Source of the DNA: Gemmatimonadota bacterium
GTDB taxonomy: Bacteria > Gemmatimonadota > Gemmatimonadetes > Gemmatimonadales > Gemmatimonadaceae
Length of the DNA: 58,230 nt
Assembly: GCA_021413975.1 (NCBI GenBank)
Contig: JAIOPJ010000005.1
Span: 1 to 58,230, forward strand
Direction: 5' to 3'
Part shown: one piece after another, positions 18,601-26,952 of the stretch
Layout of the letters: the number at the start of each line of letters is the position of its first letter
Position numbering within the stretch: the first letter of the stretch is position 1
Translations under genes and position numbers: made by a program
The notes under the pieces: generated by a model
Told to the model about the DNA's origin: nothing
Seen by the model: the letters and a program-made list of their open reading frames with translations, nothing else
Database searches by the model: none

Positions 18601-18763
18601 TGTTCTAAGGTGCCTCGTTGCGCTCGATTCGCCGCAGGAAGCGCTCTCAGTGCACGAATCCTATCTCAGTCGTCGGGCTTCGCTAGCGGACCGACCCCTC
18701 CCGATCGCGTTTACGGAGTTGACTGCAGCACGTCTAGATAGGCGACGGGCGGAACTCGCCTAG
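15635..18763 (+). CDS. SARP/BTAD-type regulator with AAA ATPase and TPR-like tail
   Basis: The 1042-residue protein starts at ATG 15635. Residues 1-95 form an OmpR-type winged helix of the SARP kind (LTRDEMIDMFWPGGDP, then HSLRQMLYKLR), and about 95-235 the bacterial transcriptional activator domain. Walker A GAPGIGKS is at about 274-281, and a Walker B with IDDLHNAD near 386 marks a STAND/AAA-type NTPase. The remaining 550 residues are helical repeats (A-L-x-S/C-x-E-A-L, A-x-x-F-L), likely TPR-like. Such proteins are ligand-responsive activators. Base composition drops sharply after about 16,370. The stop codon overlaps that of the convergent HD-GYP gene (CTAG). Confidence 0.88.
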   Translation: MITVRAIGAAEVQIGRKRITKSTELVLAVAVYLCVRAGERLTRDEMIDMFWPGGDPAKGRHSLRQMLYKLRLKGFTLDEDGESLLLDRERVDCDAARALADSWPETAEPWMIEDSGEFLPVVTREISPQFREWLDATRSRLAAQYRQAALRQIVQARREGRWADLERWARVVLRTDPLNEEATLARAESAAMAGSKAAALEILDQYMEELGERAGQIALPATVLRRRISERKPEWGGRGRTEVPLVGREDLMRRLTTALANAGEGRGSALLLYGAPGIGKSRVSSELHQFALINGFRVCSVRASQSDSGRPFSLAIAVASALQDLPGLVGTSPAALSLISRLCSPSTRSSLDDAAGPETISPAETAWAIADACAAATHESRVVVSIDDLHNADASSLQVVARIAQISKAHRLLVLATSRLTSRNTLHTSAAHLAAFLSVPVSPLSQSDASVLVSSFSASARRSTSQHLSAAIVRAGGGNPLFLRELTSQRATQHAPSRLPESLAVVIEQRIAAFARHELQLLRAVSLLGPLARFSRLRALLVPRNWDYDAFLEQLELEGVLAMSSSGTIELHECWHDSIRDTLKGTALCAMAYDAAALLATESFTDAGFSNYWRAAELFSLAGSYERSREQFRRVAALFMGRGLPRQAVEALLQSTGLSCDSGSRAELFADLAAAQNAASLHADALASCEEALSCVSDSPSAFSTMRSEVFATLVDSRLRLGTPIRDAVDLLIASVSNTALADSACQRACHVGMRSVLNSGIPDAARAFLTASATSAARYGKSLMGSIVQLMYAAEFGSAEELTQMEHAVAEQCSDGDAPSVRMLALRYRATALRFLGRHQPAADLFEQAVETARSYGAPRDAHLAAASLIFLSLDQADFTQADRWLQEATGFAMPAEDLDLDRSITHARARYLLETGDARGCIETYAPYMDALKSDSSTRRRAADSACLSVAFAQTGGSASARAFCADAIQSLCANKPGPNEDWVAHSVLRCLVALDSPQEALSVHESYLSRRASLADRPLPIAFTELTAARLDRRRAELA

Positions 18764-20127
18764 AGGTTTCGCTTCGAAGGTTCCACGGCAACGACACTGC
18801 GCGGAGGTTCACCTTCCTTGTGGCCCGATCGATCCGCCGCGACCGGATACTCGCGTGTTGCGATCGCAATCTCGCTTACAAGTTCACGCCAGCTTTCGGG
18901 CCGGAGAAGGGCAGTGCACATTCGAGGATCAAACTGACGTCCGCTCTCCTTGACGATCTCCGCGTAGACGATGTCTGCGGAAAGCGCGTCGCGATATGGC
19001 CGTGAGGTACTCATGGCGTCTATCGTATCGGCGAGCGCAATAACGCGCGCTGTCTGGGGAATCGCATCACCAGCAAGACCGTGCGGATACCCGCGTCCGT
19101 CCCAGGCCTCGTGATGCGACATGACTGCCGGCACGAGGTCTGCAAAGTGAGAGACCTTTTCGACGAGAGAAGCGCCTCGGGCGGGATGGGTCTTCATGAC
19201 CTCATACTCAGCGTCAGTAAGGCGACCGGGCTTGCGTAGGATTGGAGCGAACTCACCGTAGATCTTGCCGACGTCGTGCAGCAGCGCTGCCACGGCAACA
19301 CGCTCCGCGCCACGACCTCCAATTCCAACTGTTCTAGCGATGATGCGCGCGTACCTAGCGACTCTTTGCGAATGCCCCGAAGTGTAGGGATCCTGCGCCT
19401 CCACCGTCGCGACCATCAGCTGCAATAGCTCTTCGTTAATCTTCTGGAGAGCGACGTTTTGCTTGAAGAGTTGCCGAATTCCCAGCATGGGAAGCGCAAG
19501 AACTGACGTTACGCCGATCCCGAACTTGAAGTACGTGAGCGCGAAGAAGTAGATCAGCGGAAATGATAGAACATCGTATGCGGCTGATAGCCGCATACTA
19601 CTGATCCAGTGCTCGCGCGTATCGCGTCCGTCCGAAACCGCGACTACCGTGCTAACGGCGAGCTTGTTCACCACAAACCAAGTTGCAACCATCGCGAAGA
19701 ATGCAAAGCCCTCGGTGAAACTGAGAGGCCCGCCCGTCATCGGCGCCCCGTCTAGAAATAGGAAGACGGAGATCGCAACTACTTCCGCGAATACAAACTG
19801 CGAAACGTTGAATGCAGCTTTGAGCGGCGCTCGACGAACCATGAGTTCGGTAGTCACGATGCTCACGAAGACCGTCGCTACCGAGACGATGTTCGGTGCG
19901 ATAACCGCGATGCTCAGAAATGGGAGAAAGCCGATACTACCCGTGGTTGTGCGCGACGTCGCGTAACCCATCGCATATGCAAGAATGCCGAAGGCCGCAA
20001 AGAAGCCCCCAGCCACCCAGTGTTCGACCGTCGGGGTCGGCCCGAGAATGACCATCGCCGCGGAGGTGAGCACCGCGCCGACCGCTACCATCACAACAAT
20101 TTGGATGACGCGAGTTTGGCGATTCAT
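18760..20127 (-). CDS. Membrane-bound HD-GYP phosphodiesterase
   Basis: The 455-residue product has about eight hydrophobic helices between residues 8 and 225, then a cytoplasmic HD-GYP domain: H252 in YTSGHSQRVA, H284-D285 in LLHDVGKI, HHEAWDGRGYP at 338-348 and ALADTIDAMSTSRPYR. All metal-binding and GYP signature residues appear intact, so it should hydrolyse cyclic di-GMP or a related cyclic dinucleotide. The N-terminal part resembles MASE-type integral sensors, with an unknown signal. There is no Shine-Dalgarno before ATG 20127; the leader is pyrimidine-rich. Codon use is less GC-biased than in flanking genes. It lies downstream of the small ORF at 20169-20240. Confidence 0.93.
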   Translation of the reverse strand: MNRQTRVIQIVVMVAVGAVLTSAAMVILGPTPTVEHWVAGGFFAAFGILAYAMGYATSRTTTGSIGFLPFLSIAVIAPNIVSVATVFVSIVTTELMVRRAPLKAAFNVSQFVFAEVVAISVFLFLDGAPMTGGPLSFTEGFAFFAMVATWFVVNKLAVSTVVAVSDGRDTREHWISSMRLSAAYDVLSFPLIYFFALTYFKFGIGVTSVLALPMLGIRQLFKQNVALQKINEELLQLMVATVEAQDPYTSGHSQRVARYARIIARTVGIGGRGAERVAVAALLHDVGKIYGEFAPILRKPGRLTDAEYEVMKTHPARGASLVEKVSHFADLVPAVMSHHEAWDGRGYPHGLAGDAIPQTARVIALADTIDAMSTSRPYRDALSADIVYAEIVKESGRQFDPRMCTALLRPESWRELVSEIAIATREYPVAADRSGHKEGEPPRSVVAVEPSKRNL

Positions 20128-20143
20128 AAGGGAAAAAGAAGTG

Positions 20144-20160
20144 GAGGACCCCCCGTCCTC
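20144..20160 (-). terminator. Attenuator-like hairpin between the small ORF and the HD-GYP gene
   Basis: On the minus strand GAGGAC (20160-20155), five G, and GTCCTC (20149-20144) form a 6-bp GC-rich stem, followed by CACTTCTTTTTCCC. The stem is short, so partial termination is more likely than complete termination. It lies between the stop of the 23-codon ORF and the HD-GYP start. Confidence 0.5.
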
Positions 20161-20168
20161 TGTTCTAC

Positions 20169-20240
20169 TCAGCTCCAGTTGGCCGCATCTCCGAGCACAA
20201 GTGCGCAGATCGCGCTAATGAGCGACGTGATGATGGACAT
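20169..20240 (-). CDS. Small ORF: 23-residue hydrophobic peptide
   Basis: ATG 20240 to TGA 20169-20171 encodes 23 residues. AGGGAGGTGAT, an almost perfect complement to the 16S rRNA end, lies 9 bases upstream (GGAGG to ATG), stronger than any ribosome site seen for the large genes nearby. The peptide begins MSIITSLISAIC, stays hydrophobic to about residue 17, has no basic residue, one Cys at 12, and a polar tail ending AANWS. It could be a secreted or membrane-active signal peptide, or a leader peptide controlling the HD-GYP gene 41 bases downstream. The function is unknown. Confidence 0.6.
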   Translation of the reverse strand: MSIITSLISAICALVLGDAANWS

Positions 20241-20267
20241 TGAGAATCACCTCCCTTCGGTGAGATG

Positions 20268-20287
20268 GCCCGGTATTCAGCCCGGGC
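20268..20287 (-). repeat. 6-bp GCCCGG/CCGGGC stem-loop in the small-ORF leader
   Basis: GCCCGG at 20268-20273 pairs with CCGGGC at 20282-20287 around an 8-base loop. On the minus strand it lies about 28 bases upstream of the small-ORF start. Confidence 0.5.
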
Positions 20288-20339
20288 ATTCAACAAAGAT
20301 CGGCTCCGCTCATGCGTCCTTGATGACGCTTCCGCTGTT

Positions 20340-20365
20340 GTTCTCTCCGCTATTTTGGAGAGAAC
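20340..20365. promoter_or_regulatory. Candidate operator GTTCTCTCC-N8-GGAGAGAAC
   Basis: A perfect 9-bp inverted repeat with an 8-base AT-rich spacer, centred about 110 bases upstream of the small-ORF start. The symmetry and spacer suit a dimeric regulator; an RNA hairpin is the alternative. Confidence 0.5.
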
Positions 20366-20493
20366 GGGGGGCACCCTTACTCCTCTCGTTCAGGTGTATA
20401 CAGCTCCCTGACCAACTACTCCCTCTGGCGGCGACGCGGCGCCAGGGACTCGCCCCGACGCCGCGCTCCGCTTCCCACGAACACCTTCGACCG

Positions 20494-21354
20494 TCAGCGA
20501 CCCAGGCCGCGCCGGTCCTCCACCGCTAGGGACGCCGGCAGCGCCATTCCCATGGCCACCGCCGGACCCATCCACCGATTCGTCGCGTCGAGCACGGCCA
20601 GCACCGCCGCCGTCTCGGAGCTCTCGCGCACTTCGCAGCTGCCCGTCAGCATCACCTGCTCACGACCCTGACGCGCCATCACCGCCGCGAAGACGAACTC
20701 GCGGTCGAATGCCGTGATCACCCGCACGCCCTCGAGCGAGAAGAGGCCACTCAGCGGCTGCGCCATGCCGAGCGCGACCAGCGTCGCCCGGCCCGCCACA
20801 TCCACCCGGCTGCGGTCACTCTGCAGCCCTTCCTCCGCCTCGCCCGCGTATTGCTCGTTCCCGATCCGCAGCGTCACGCGACAGGTCACCCCGCGCGCGC
20901 GCGATCCGCGGACCTCCACATCCTCGAAATAGACCGGCCGGCTCGCTCGCGAAGGGGAAGTCTCCTCCGCAACGGGGGACACCACGACGTTGGCGGCCAT
21001 CGGCGTCGTTCGCTTCGACGTCGCCGCCACCGAGATCTTCCGGTGATCCACCCGAAGACCGAGCTGCGCCATGAGCGCGCTCTCAATGTTGCGCACCACC
21101 TGCTTCGCCGGTGTGTCGCCCGTCACAAGCACGTGGATCGCATCCACCGACCCGCTGTCCGTCGCGGTGATCCGCACGGACACCACGTCCTGCAGCGACG
21201 CGATGAGTTCCTCGGCGCGCTGCAACGGCAGAACGGAGCCCGCGATCGGCGAGTTCTGGGGAGCGCCCTGCTGGTGGGGATGCGTCACAGTTCCTGGGGC
21301 AGGACGAGTGTTGAGATCACGGACGGACTTGCGTTTGTCGACTTCCCGTTCCAA
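20494..21354 (-). CDS. Conserved-looking protein of unknown function (two domains)
   Basis: The frame from TTG 21354 encodes about 286 residues; GTG 21289 or nearby is an alternative start, since residues 1-30 look unstructured. The first domain (about 43-112) has a compact alpha/beta pattern around LIASLQDVVSVRITATDSG and VRNIESALMAQLGLRVDHRKISV. The second (about 140-270) holds VTLRIGNEQYAGEAEEG and, near the end, a TGSCEVRESSETAAVLAVLDATNRW segment. No catalytic motif, signal peptide or membrane helix is seen. I do not recognise the family. High GC returns here, so the gene lies outside the low-GC block. Confidence 0.65.
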   Translation of the reverse strand: MEREVDKRKSVRDLNTRPAPGTVTHPHQQGAPQNSPIAGSVLPLQRAEELIASLQDVVSVRITATDSGSVDAIHVLVTGDTPAKQVVRNIESALMAQLGLRVDHRKISVAATSKRTTPMAANVVVSPVAEETSPSRASRPVYFEDVEVRGSRARGVTCRVTLRIGNEQYAGEAEEGLQSDRSRVDVAGRATLVALGMAQPLSGLFSLEGVRVITAFDREFVFAAVMARQGREQVMLTGSCEVRESSETAAVLAVLDATNRWMGPAVAMGMALPASLAVEDRRGLGR

Positions 21355-21485
21355 ATGGCCCCCTCACGCCCCAGAGTAGCCACTGATGTCGCGAAAATTG
21401 CCAGTAGCAGGCTGAAAATCAATCTCCACCATCTAAACGACCCTGCTCGAACGGCGTCACAGAGTGACGGCCACGCGTTGCCCGA

Positions 21486-23096
<1,611 letters not shown>

Positions 23097-23110
23097 GACT
23101 CAGCTCTTGT

Positions 23111-23193
23111 GATGAAAGCTGAAGGATGAAGGATGAAGGATCCGGCGATGCGGGAGTGCGATCGCGTTCATCTTCCATCCTTCGGCCTTCATC
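23111..23193 (-). repeat. GGATGAAGGATG-type inverted repeat after gcvT
   Basis: The 27-base arm at 23111-23137 is complementary to 23167-23193 at 23 of 27 positions, with a 29-base loop. It starts 3 bases past the gcvT stop on the minus strand. Its core GAAGGATGAAGGATGAA matches the repeat next to atpB (11608-11664). Confidence 0.8.
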
Positions 23194-23195
23194 GT

Positions 23196-24311
23196 CTATC
23201 GCTTGACAGAACCGTTCTTCCAGAACGGGAACCCGACGATCGTCCCCATGATCCGCTTGCCGCGGATGTCGACCTCGAGCGTGTTCCCCTCCTTGGCGTG
23301 CGCGGTCGGCACGTAGGCGGTGCCGATGCCGCAGCCGACGCTCGGGCTCATGACCCCCGACATCACGGTGCCGCTCGGTCGGCCGTTCACGAACACCGGG
23401 TACCCGTGGCGCGGGATCGCCTTCTCGGTGAAGGTGAAGCCGACGAGCTTCTTCGGCACGCCGGCGGCCTTCTGCGCCTCGAGTGCCGCGCGGCCGACGA
23501 AGTCGCCCTTCTTCATCTTCACGAGCCAGCCCAGTCCGGCCTCGAGCGGGGTCACGGTGTCGTCGATGTCGTTGCCGTAGAGCGCCATCCCCATCTCGAG
23601 GCGCAGCGAGTCGCGACAGCCGAGCGCGACGGGCTGGATGCGGCCGGTGTCCATGAGGGCCTTCCAGAGCCGCGCCGAGTGCTTGACGTCGTGGTAGAGC
23701 TCGAAGCCGTCCTCACCGGTGTAGCCGGTACGCGAGAGCGTCATGGGGATCCCCGCGACCGTCGTTTCGGTGAACCAGTAGTACTTGATCTCGTCGAGCG
23801 CCTTGGGCGTGAGCGCCTGCAGGATCGACTGCGCCTCGGGTCCCTGCACCGCCAGCAGCCCGATGTCGTCACTGACGTCCGTGAGCACGCAGTCGAACTT
23901 CCCGACGTACCGCTGGATGTGCTTGAGGTCCTTGTCCTTGTTGGACCCGTTCACGACCATCATCAGGTGGTCGTCGGCATAGCGGTAGACGAGACAATCG
24001 TCCACGAAGGTGCCCTGCTCGGTGAGGATGCCCGAGTAGTGGACCTGGCCGGTGCCGAGCGCGGCGACGTCGTTCGACGTCACGTAGGTGACGAAGTCGA
24101 TCGCCTGGCGGCCCTTGATGATGAACTCGCCCATGTGGCTCACATCGAACACGCCGCAGCCGTTGCGCACCACATTGTGCTCGGCCGTGATCCCACCGGG
24201 GTACTGGATCGGCATCTCGAAGCCGGCGAACGAGACCATCTTGGCGCCGGCTGCCACGTGGATGTCGTAGAACGGGGTGCGCTTGAGCGGCCCGGTGGAG
24301 CTCTCGGACAT
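23196..24311 (-). CDS. gcvT: Glycine cleavage system T protein (aminomethyltransferase)
   Basis: The 371-residue product matches GcvT throughout: KRTPFYDIHVAAGAKMVSF at the start, VFDVSHMGEF, YSGILTEQGTFVDDCLVYR, SRTGYTGEDGFELY, LGCRDSLRLEMGMALYGNDID, and SPSVGCGIGTAYV near the end. It transfers the methylene group from the H-protein-bound aminomethyl to tetrahydrofolate, releasing ammonia. Start ATG 24311 has AGGA 9 bases upstream; the longer frame upstream is not protein-like. The gcvH and gcvP genes are not in the window, so the system is split. Confidence 0.97.
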   Translation of the reverse strand: MSESSTGPLKRTPFYDIHVAAGAKMVSFAGFEMPIQYPGGITAEHNVVRNGCGVFDVSHMGEFIIKGRQAIDFVTYVTSNDVAALGTGQVHYSGILTEQGTFVDDCLVYRYADDHLMMVVNGSNKDKDLKHIQRYVGKFDCVLTDVSDDIGLLAVQGPEAQSILQALTPKALDEIKYYWFTETTVAGIPMTLSRTGYTGEDGFELYHDVKHSARLWKALMDTGRIQPVALGCRDSLRLEMGMALYGNDIDDTVTPLEAGLGWLVKMKKGDFVGRAALEAQKAAGVPKKLVGFTFTEKAIPRHGYPVFVNGRPSGTVMSGVMSPSVGCGIGTAYVPTAHAKEGNTLEVDIRGKRIMGTIVGFPFWKNGSVKR

Positions 24312-24424
24312 GGGGAGCGGTCCTGAAGAAGTGGGTTTGGCGTGCACCGCAATATGCCGAAACGGCAGTGCCTCGGGTACTGGGAGGTGTGCAACCGGGT
24401 CTGCCGTTCTAACGTTCAGCCAGC

Positions 24425-25834
24425 GTGCACACACTCCGGATCCTCCTGGCCCTCGGGCCCTTCGTCCTCTCCATCCTCCGGGACCGGCGTCGCTGGCTCT
24501 GGTGGGGGGCGCCGCTCGAGCGGTCGAAGGCCTTCCATGCCGCGCGCGCCGAGGCGCTGGTCTCGCGCATCGCGCACCTGGGGCCGACCTTCGTGAAGCT
24601 CGCGCAGGTCTTCGCGTCGCGCGCGGACCTCATTCCGGAGCCGTACCTGAGCGCGCTCGGGCGTCTGACCGACCAGGTGCCCCCGGTCACCTGGGAGGCG
24701 ATCCGCGGACAGATCGTGGCGGCGTACGGCATGGAGCCCGAGCGGGTCTTCGATGCCATCGACCGGACGCCGGTCGCCGCGGCCTCGCTCGGCCAGGTCC
24801 ACCGCGCGCGCTGGCACGGGCATGATGTGGCGGTGAAGGTCCTGCGCCCCGGGATAGAGGAGATGGTCGGCAAGGACCTCAGGTCGGCGCGCGCGATCAC
24901 CGCCTGGGCGGGGCGGCGCTGGCCGTCGCCGCACATCCTCGGCTTCCAGTCGCTCGTGGAGGAGTTCGCGGCGCGCATCGGCGAGGAGATGGATTTCCGG
25001 CTCGAGGCCGAGTACGCCACCGAGGCGAGAGCGAACTTCGCCGGCAACCCGCGCGTGGTGATCCCCGAGGTGATGCACGAACTCACGCGCCAGCGGGTGC
25101 TGGTGCTGCAGTTCATCGAAGGCACGCGGGTGGACCGGCTCGTGCCCGGTGGCGTCGACGCGGGGCGCCTCGCGGGGATGGTGATCGAGGTCTACGTGCA
25201 GATGATGCTCGTGGACGGGCTCTTCCATGCCGACCCGCACCCCGGGAACCTCATGGTCTCCCCCGACGGGAGATTGGTGCTGCTCGACTTCGGGATGATG
25301 GTGCGCGTTCCGCCCGAGCTCCGGCTCACGCTCATCCGCACCGTCTTCGCGAGCATCCGCCGTGACGCCAAGGCGGTCGCGAAGGGGTTCTACGCGCTCG
25401 GGCTGATCGCGCCTGGGGCCGACCCGGCGGAGATCGACCGGCTGAGCGAGGTGCTCGTGCAGATGGCCTCCACCCGCACGACGACGCAGCAGCGGATCGA
25501 CACGATGCTCGCCGACCGCGTGATGCAGTCGCTCTACGACTTCCCGGTGATCCTGCCGCGCGACCTGGTCTACTTCGCGCGCACCGCGGCGCTCATCGAA
25601 GGCGTGGGGACGCGCTACGACCCGTACTTCAACGCGATCGAGATCGGCACGCCGGTGGTGATGCGGATGCGAAGCCGGATCCTGCGCTCGCTCGGCGAGG
25701 AGGTGGAGCCGAGCGTGGAGGAACTCGCTTCGGTCGCGGGCTTCGCGGCCGGGCGGGCCTGGCGGGCGGCCCGCGAGTGGCTCGGGGGCTGGGTGGCGCC
25801 GGCGCTCCGGCCGAGCGAACGTAGCGGGCGATGA
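24425..25834 (+). CDS. ABC1/UbiB/AarF-type atypical kinase
   Basis: The 469-residue product starts at GTG 24425. The family hallmarks are visible: the N-terminal LGPTFVKLAQVFASRADLIP (the KxGQ motif reads KLAQ), the Ala-rich loop AAASLGQVHRA, the Lys in VAVKVLRPGI, EMDFRLEAEYATEA, HADPHPGN and the metal-binding DFG in LLDFGMMV. A hydrophobic segment is near residue 10, but no C-terminal membrane anchor is obvious. UbiB proteins support ubiquinone or other isoprenoid-lipid biosynthesis through ATPase activity. The Gly-to-Ala change in the KxGQ motif is notable. The start of the next gene overlaps its stop (ATGA). Confidence 0.92.
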   Translation: MHTLRILLALGPFVLSILRDRRRWLWWGAPLERSKAFHAARAEALVSRIAHLGPTFVKLAQVFASRADLIPEPYLSALGRLTDQVPPVTWEAIRGQIVAAYGMEPERVFDAIDRTPVAAASLGQVHRARWHGHDVAVKVLRPGIEEMVGKDLRSARAITAWAGRRWPSPHILGFQSLVEEFAARIGEEMDFRLEAEYATEARANFAGNPRVVIPEVMHELTRQRVLVLQFIEGTRVDRLVPGGVDAGRLAGMVIEVYVQMMLVDGLFHADPHPGNLMVSPDGRLVLLDFGMMVRVPPELRLTLIRTVFASIRRDAKAVAKGFYALGLIAPGADPAEIDRLSEVLVQMASTRTTTQQRIDTMLADRVMQSLYDFPVILPRDLVYFARTAALIEGVGTRYDPYFNAIEIGTPVVMRMRSRILRSLGEEVEPSVEELASVAGFAAGRAWRAAREWLGGWVAPALRPSERSGR

Positions 25835-26400
25835 CACCCGAGTTCTTCCCCTCTCCCGCCGCGTTCAGGCGCTGGCTGCAGGCGAACCACACCAGGGCGA
25901 GCGAGCTCTGGGTGGGCTACCACAAGGTCGCGACCGGGAAGCCGTCCATGACCTGGTCCGACTCGGTGGACGAAGCACTCTGCTACGGCTGGATCGACGG
26001 GCTGCGGAAGTCGATCGACGGCGACGCGTACATGATCCGCTTCACGCCGCGGAAGGCGACGAGCATCTGGAGCGACGTCAATACGAAGAAGGTGGCGATG
26101 CTCATCGCCGCGGGACGGATGCGACCCGCCGGACTGAGGGCCTTCGAGAAGCGCCGGATCGATCGGGCCGGGGTGTACGCGTTCGAGTCGAAGGCGCAGG
26201 AGCTCACGCCCGCGGAACTCGCGGCCTTCCGGAAGAAGGTGCGAGCGTGGAAGTTCTGGGAAGCGCAGCCACCGGGATACCGGCGGCTGACGACGCATTG
26301 GGTCGCCAGCGCGAAGCGGCCCGAGACCCGGTCCAGACGATTCGCCACACTCATCGCCGACTCGGCGGCGGGCCTCAGGATCGCGTCGCTCCGGCGCTGA
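25831..26400 (+). CDS. YdeI/OmpD-associated family protein
   Basis: The 189-residue product has the family's N-terminal pattern FPSPAAFRRWLQANH and LWVGYHK, then SVDEALCYGWIDGLRKSID and RFTPRKATSIWSDVN, with a Lys/Arg-rich tail (KRPETRSRRFATLIA) typical of YdeI proteins. Members are widespread, cytoplasmic and of unclear role; some are linked to resistance to cationic peptides or bacteriocins. It is coupled to the UbiB-like gene by a 4-base overlap, but no functional link is evident. Confidence 0.88.
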   Translation: MTPEFFPSPAAFRRWLQANHTRASELWVGYHKVATGKPSMTWSDSVDEALCYGWIDGLRKSIDGDAYMIRFTPRKATSIWSDVNTKKVAMLIAAGRMRPAGLRAFEKRRIDRAGVYAFESKAQELTPAELAAFRKKVRAWKFWEAQPPGYRRLTTHWVASAKRPETRSRRFATLIADSAAGLRIASLRR

Positions 26401-26445
26401 TGTCACCCGGGACGCGTGAGCGTTCCCTCACCATACTGGCCACCG

Positions 26446-26952
26446 ATGCATCTCCTGACCCGCGCGACCGTCCTTGCGCTCCTCTTCCCGTTCGGCGCCC
26501 TCGCGGCACAGGCACGAACACCGGCGCCGGCCGATGCCGCGGCCGACCGCGCCGCCGCTCGGGCCGTCGCCGACTCGGCGCTCGCCCTGATCTCGCGCAA
26601 CGACTTCGCGCGCCTCGCGGATCTCATGCTCCCCGAGGCGCGCACCTTCTCGTCGCGCCAGCGCGACGGCGAGTGGATCTACCGCAGCAGCACGCGCGAG
26701 GAGCAGCGTGCCGCGACGTTCGACGGTCGCATCACCGAGCGCGGGTTCGGTCCCACGGTGCTCGTCACGGGGCCGCTCGCCGTGGTCTGGATGCCGTACG
26801 ATCTCTACATCAACGGCGCCTGGTCGCACTGCGGCGTCGACGCGTTCACTATGTACAAGGTCGCGGGCCGCTGGCAGATCGCGACGCTCGCGTGGAGCGT
26901 CGAGCAGCCGCCGGCGTGCGACAAGCACCCTGACGGAGCGCCGCGCCCATGA
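26446..26952 (+). CDS. Secreted NTF2/SnoaL-like protein
   Basis: Start ATG 26446 puts a signal peptide (LTRATVLALLFPFGALAAQA) at the very N-terminus; a GTG at 26416 would precede it needlessly. The 168-residue product then has an alpha helix (DRAAARAVADSALALISRNDFARLADLMLPEA) followed by beta strands with VLVTGPLAVVWMPYDLYING and TMYKVAGRWQIATLAWSVE, the cone-shaped NTF2-like pattern. The pocket ligand is unknown. It overlaps the dipeptidase gene by 4 bases and is the first gene of a three-gene exported hydrolase operon. Confidence 0.75.
   Translation: MHLLTRATVLALLFPFGALAAQARTPAPADAAADRAAARAVADSALALISRNDFARLADLMLPEARTFSSRQRDGEWIYRSSTREEQRAATFDGRITERGFGPTVLVTGPLAVVWMPYDLYINGAWSHCGVDAFTMYKVAGRWQIATLAWSVEQPPACDKHPDGAPRP

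Larger units (their letters stand above)
20128..20493. other. 366-base structured leader region
   Basis: No long gene is present. Read on the minus strand it holds, in order, the inverted repeat at 20340-20365, a 6-bp GCCCGG/CCGGGC hairpin at 20268-20287, a TCACC/GGTGA pair around a Shine-Dalgarno, the 23-codon ORF, and the attenuator-like hairpin. About 130 bases nearest the gene at 20494 show nothing recognisable. Confidence 0.6.

Noticed and set aside
20165..20374. A 69-codon minus-strand frame overlapping the 23-codon ORF.
   Set aside because: Its start has no ribosome site and its composition is not protein-like; the short ORF in another frame fits the strong ribosome site.
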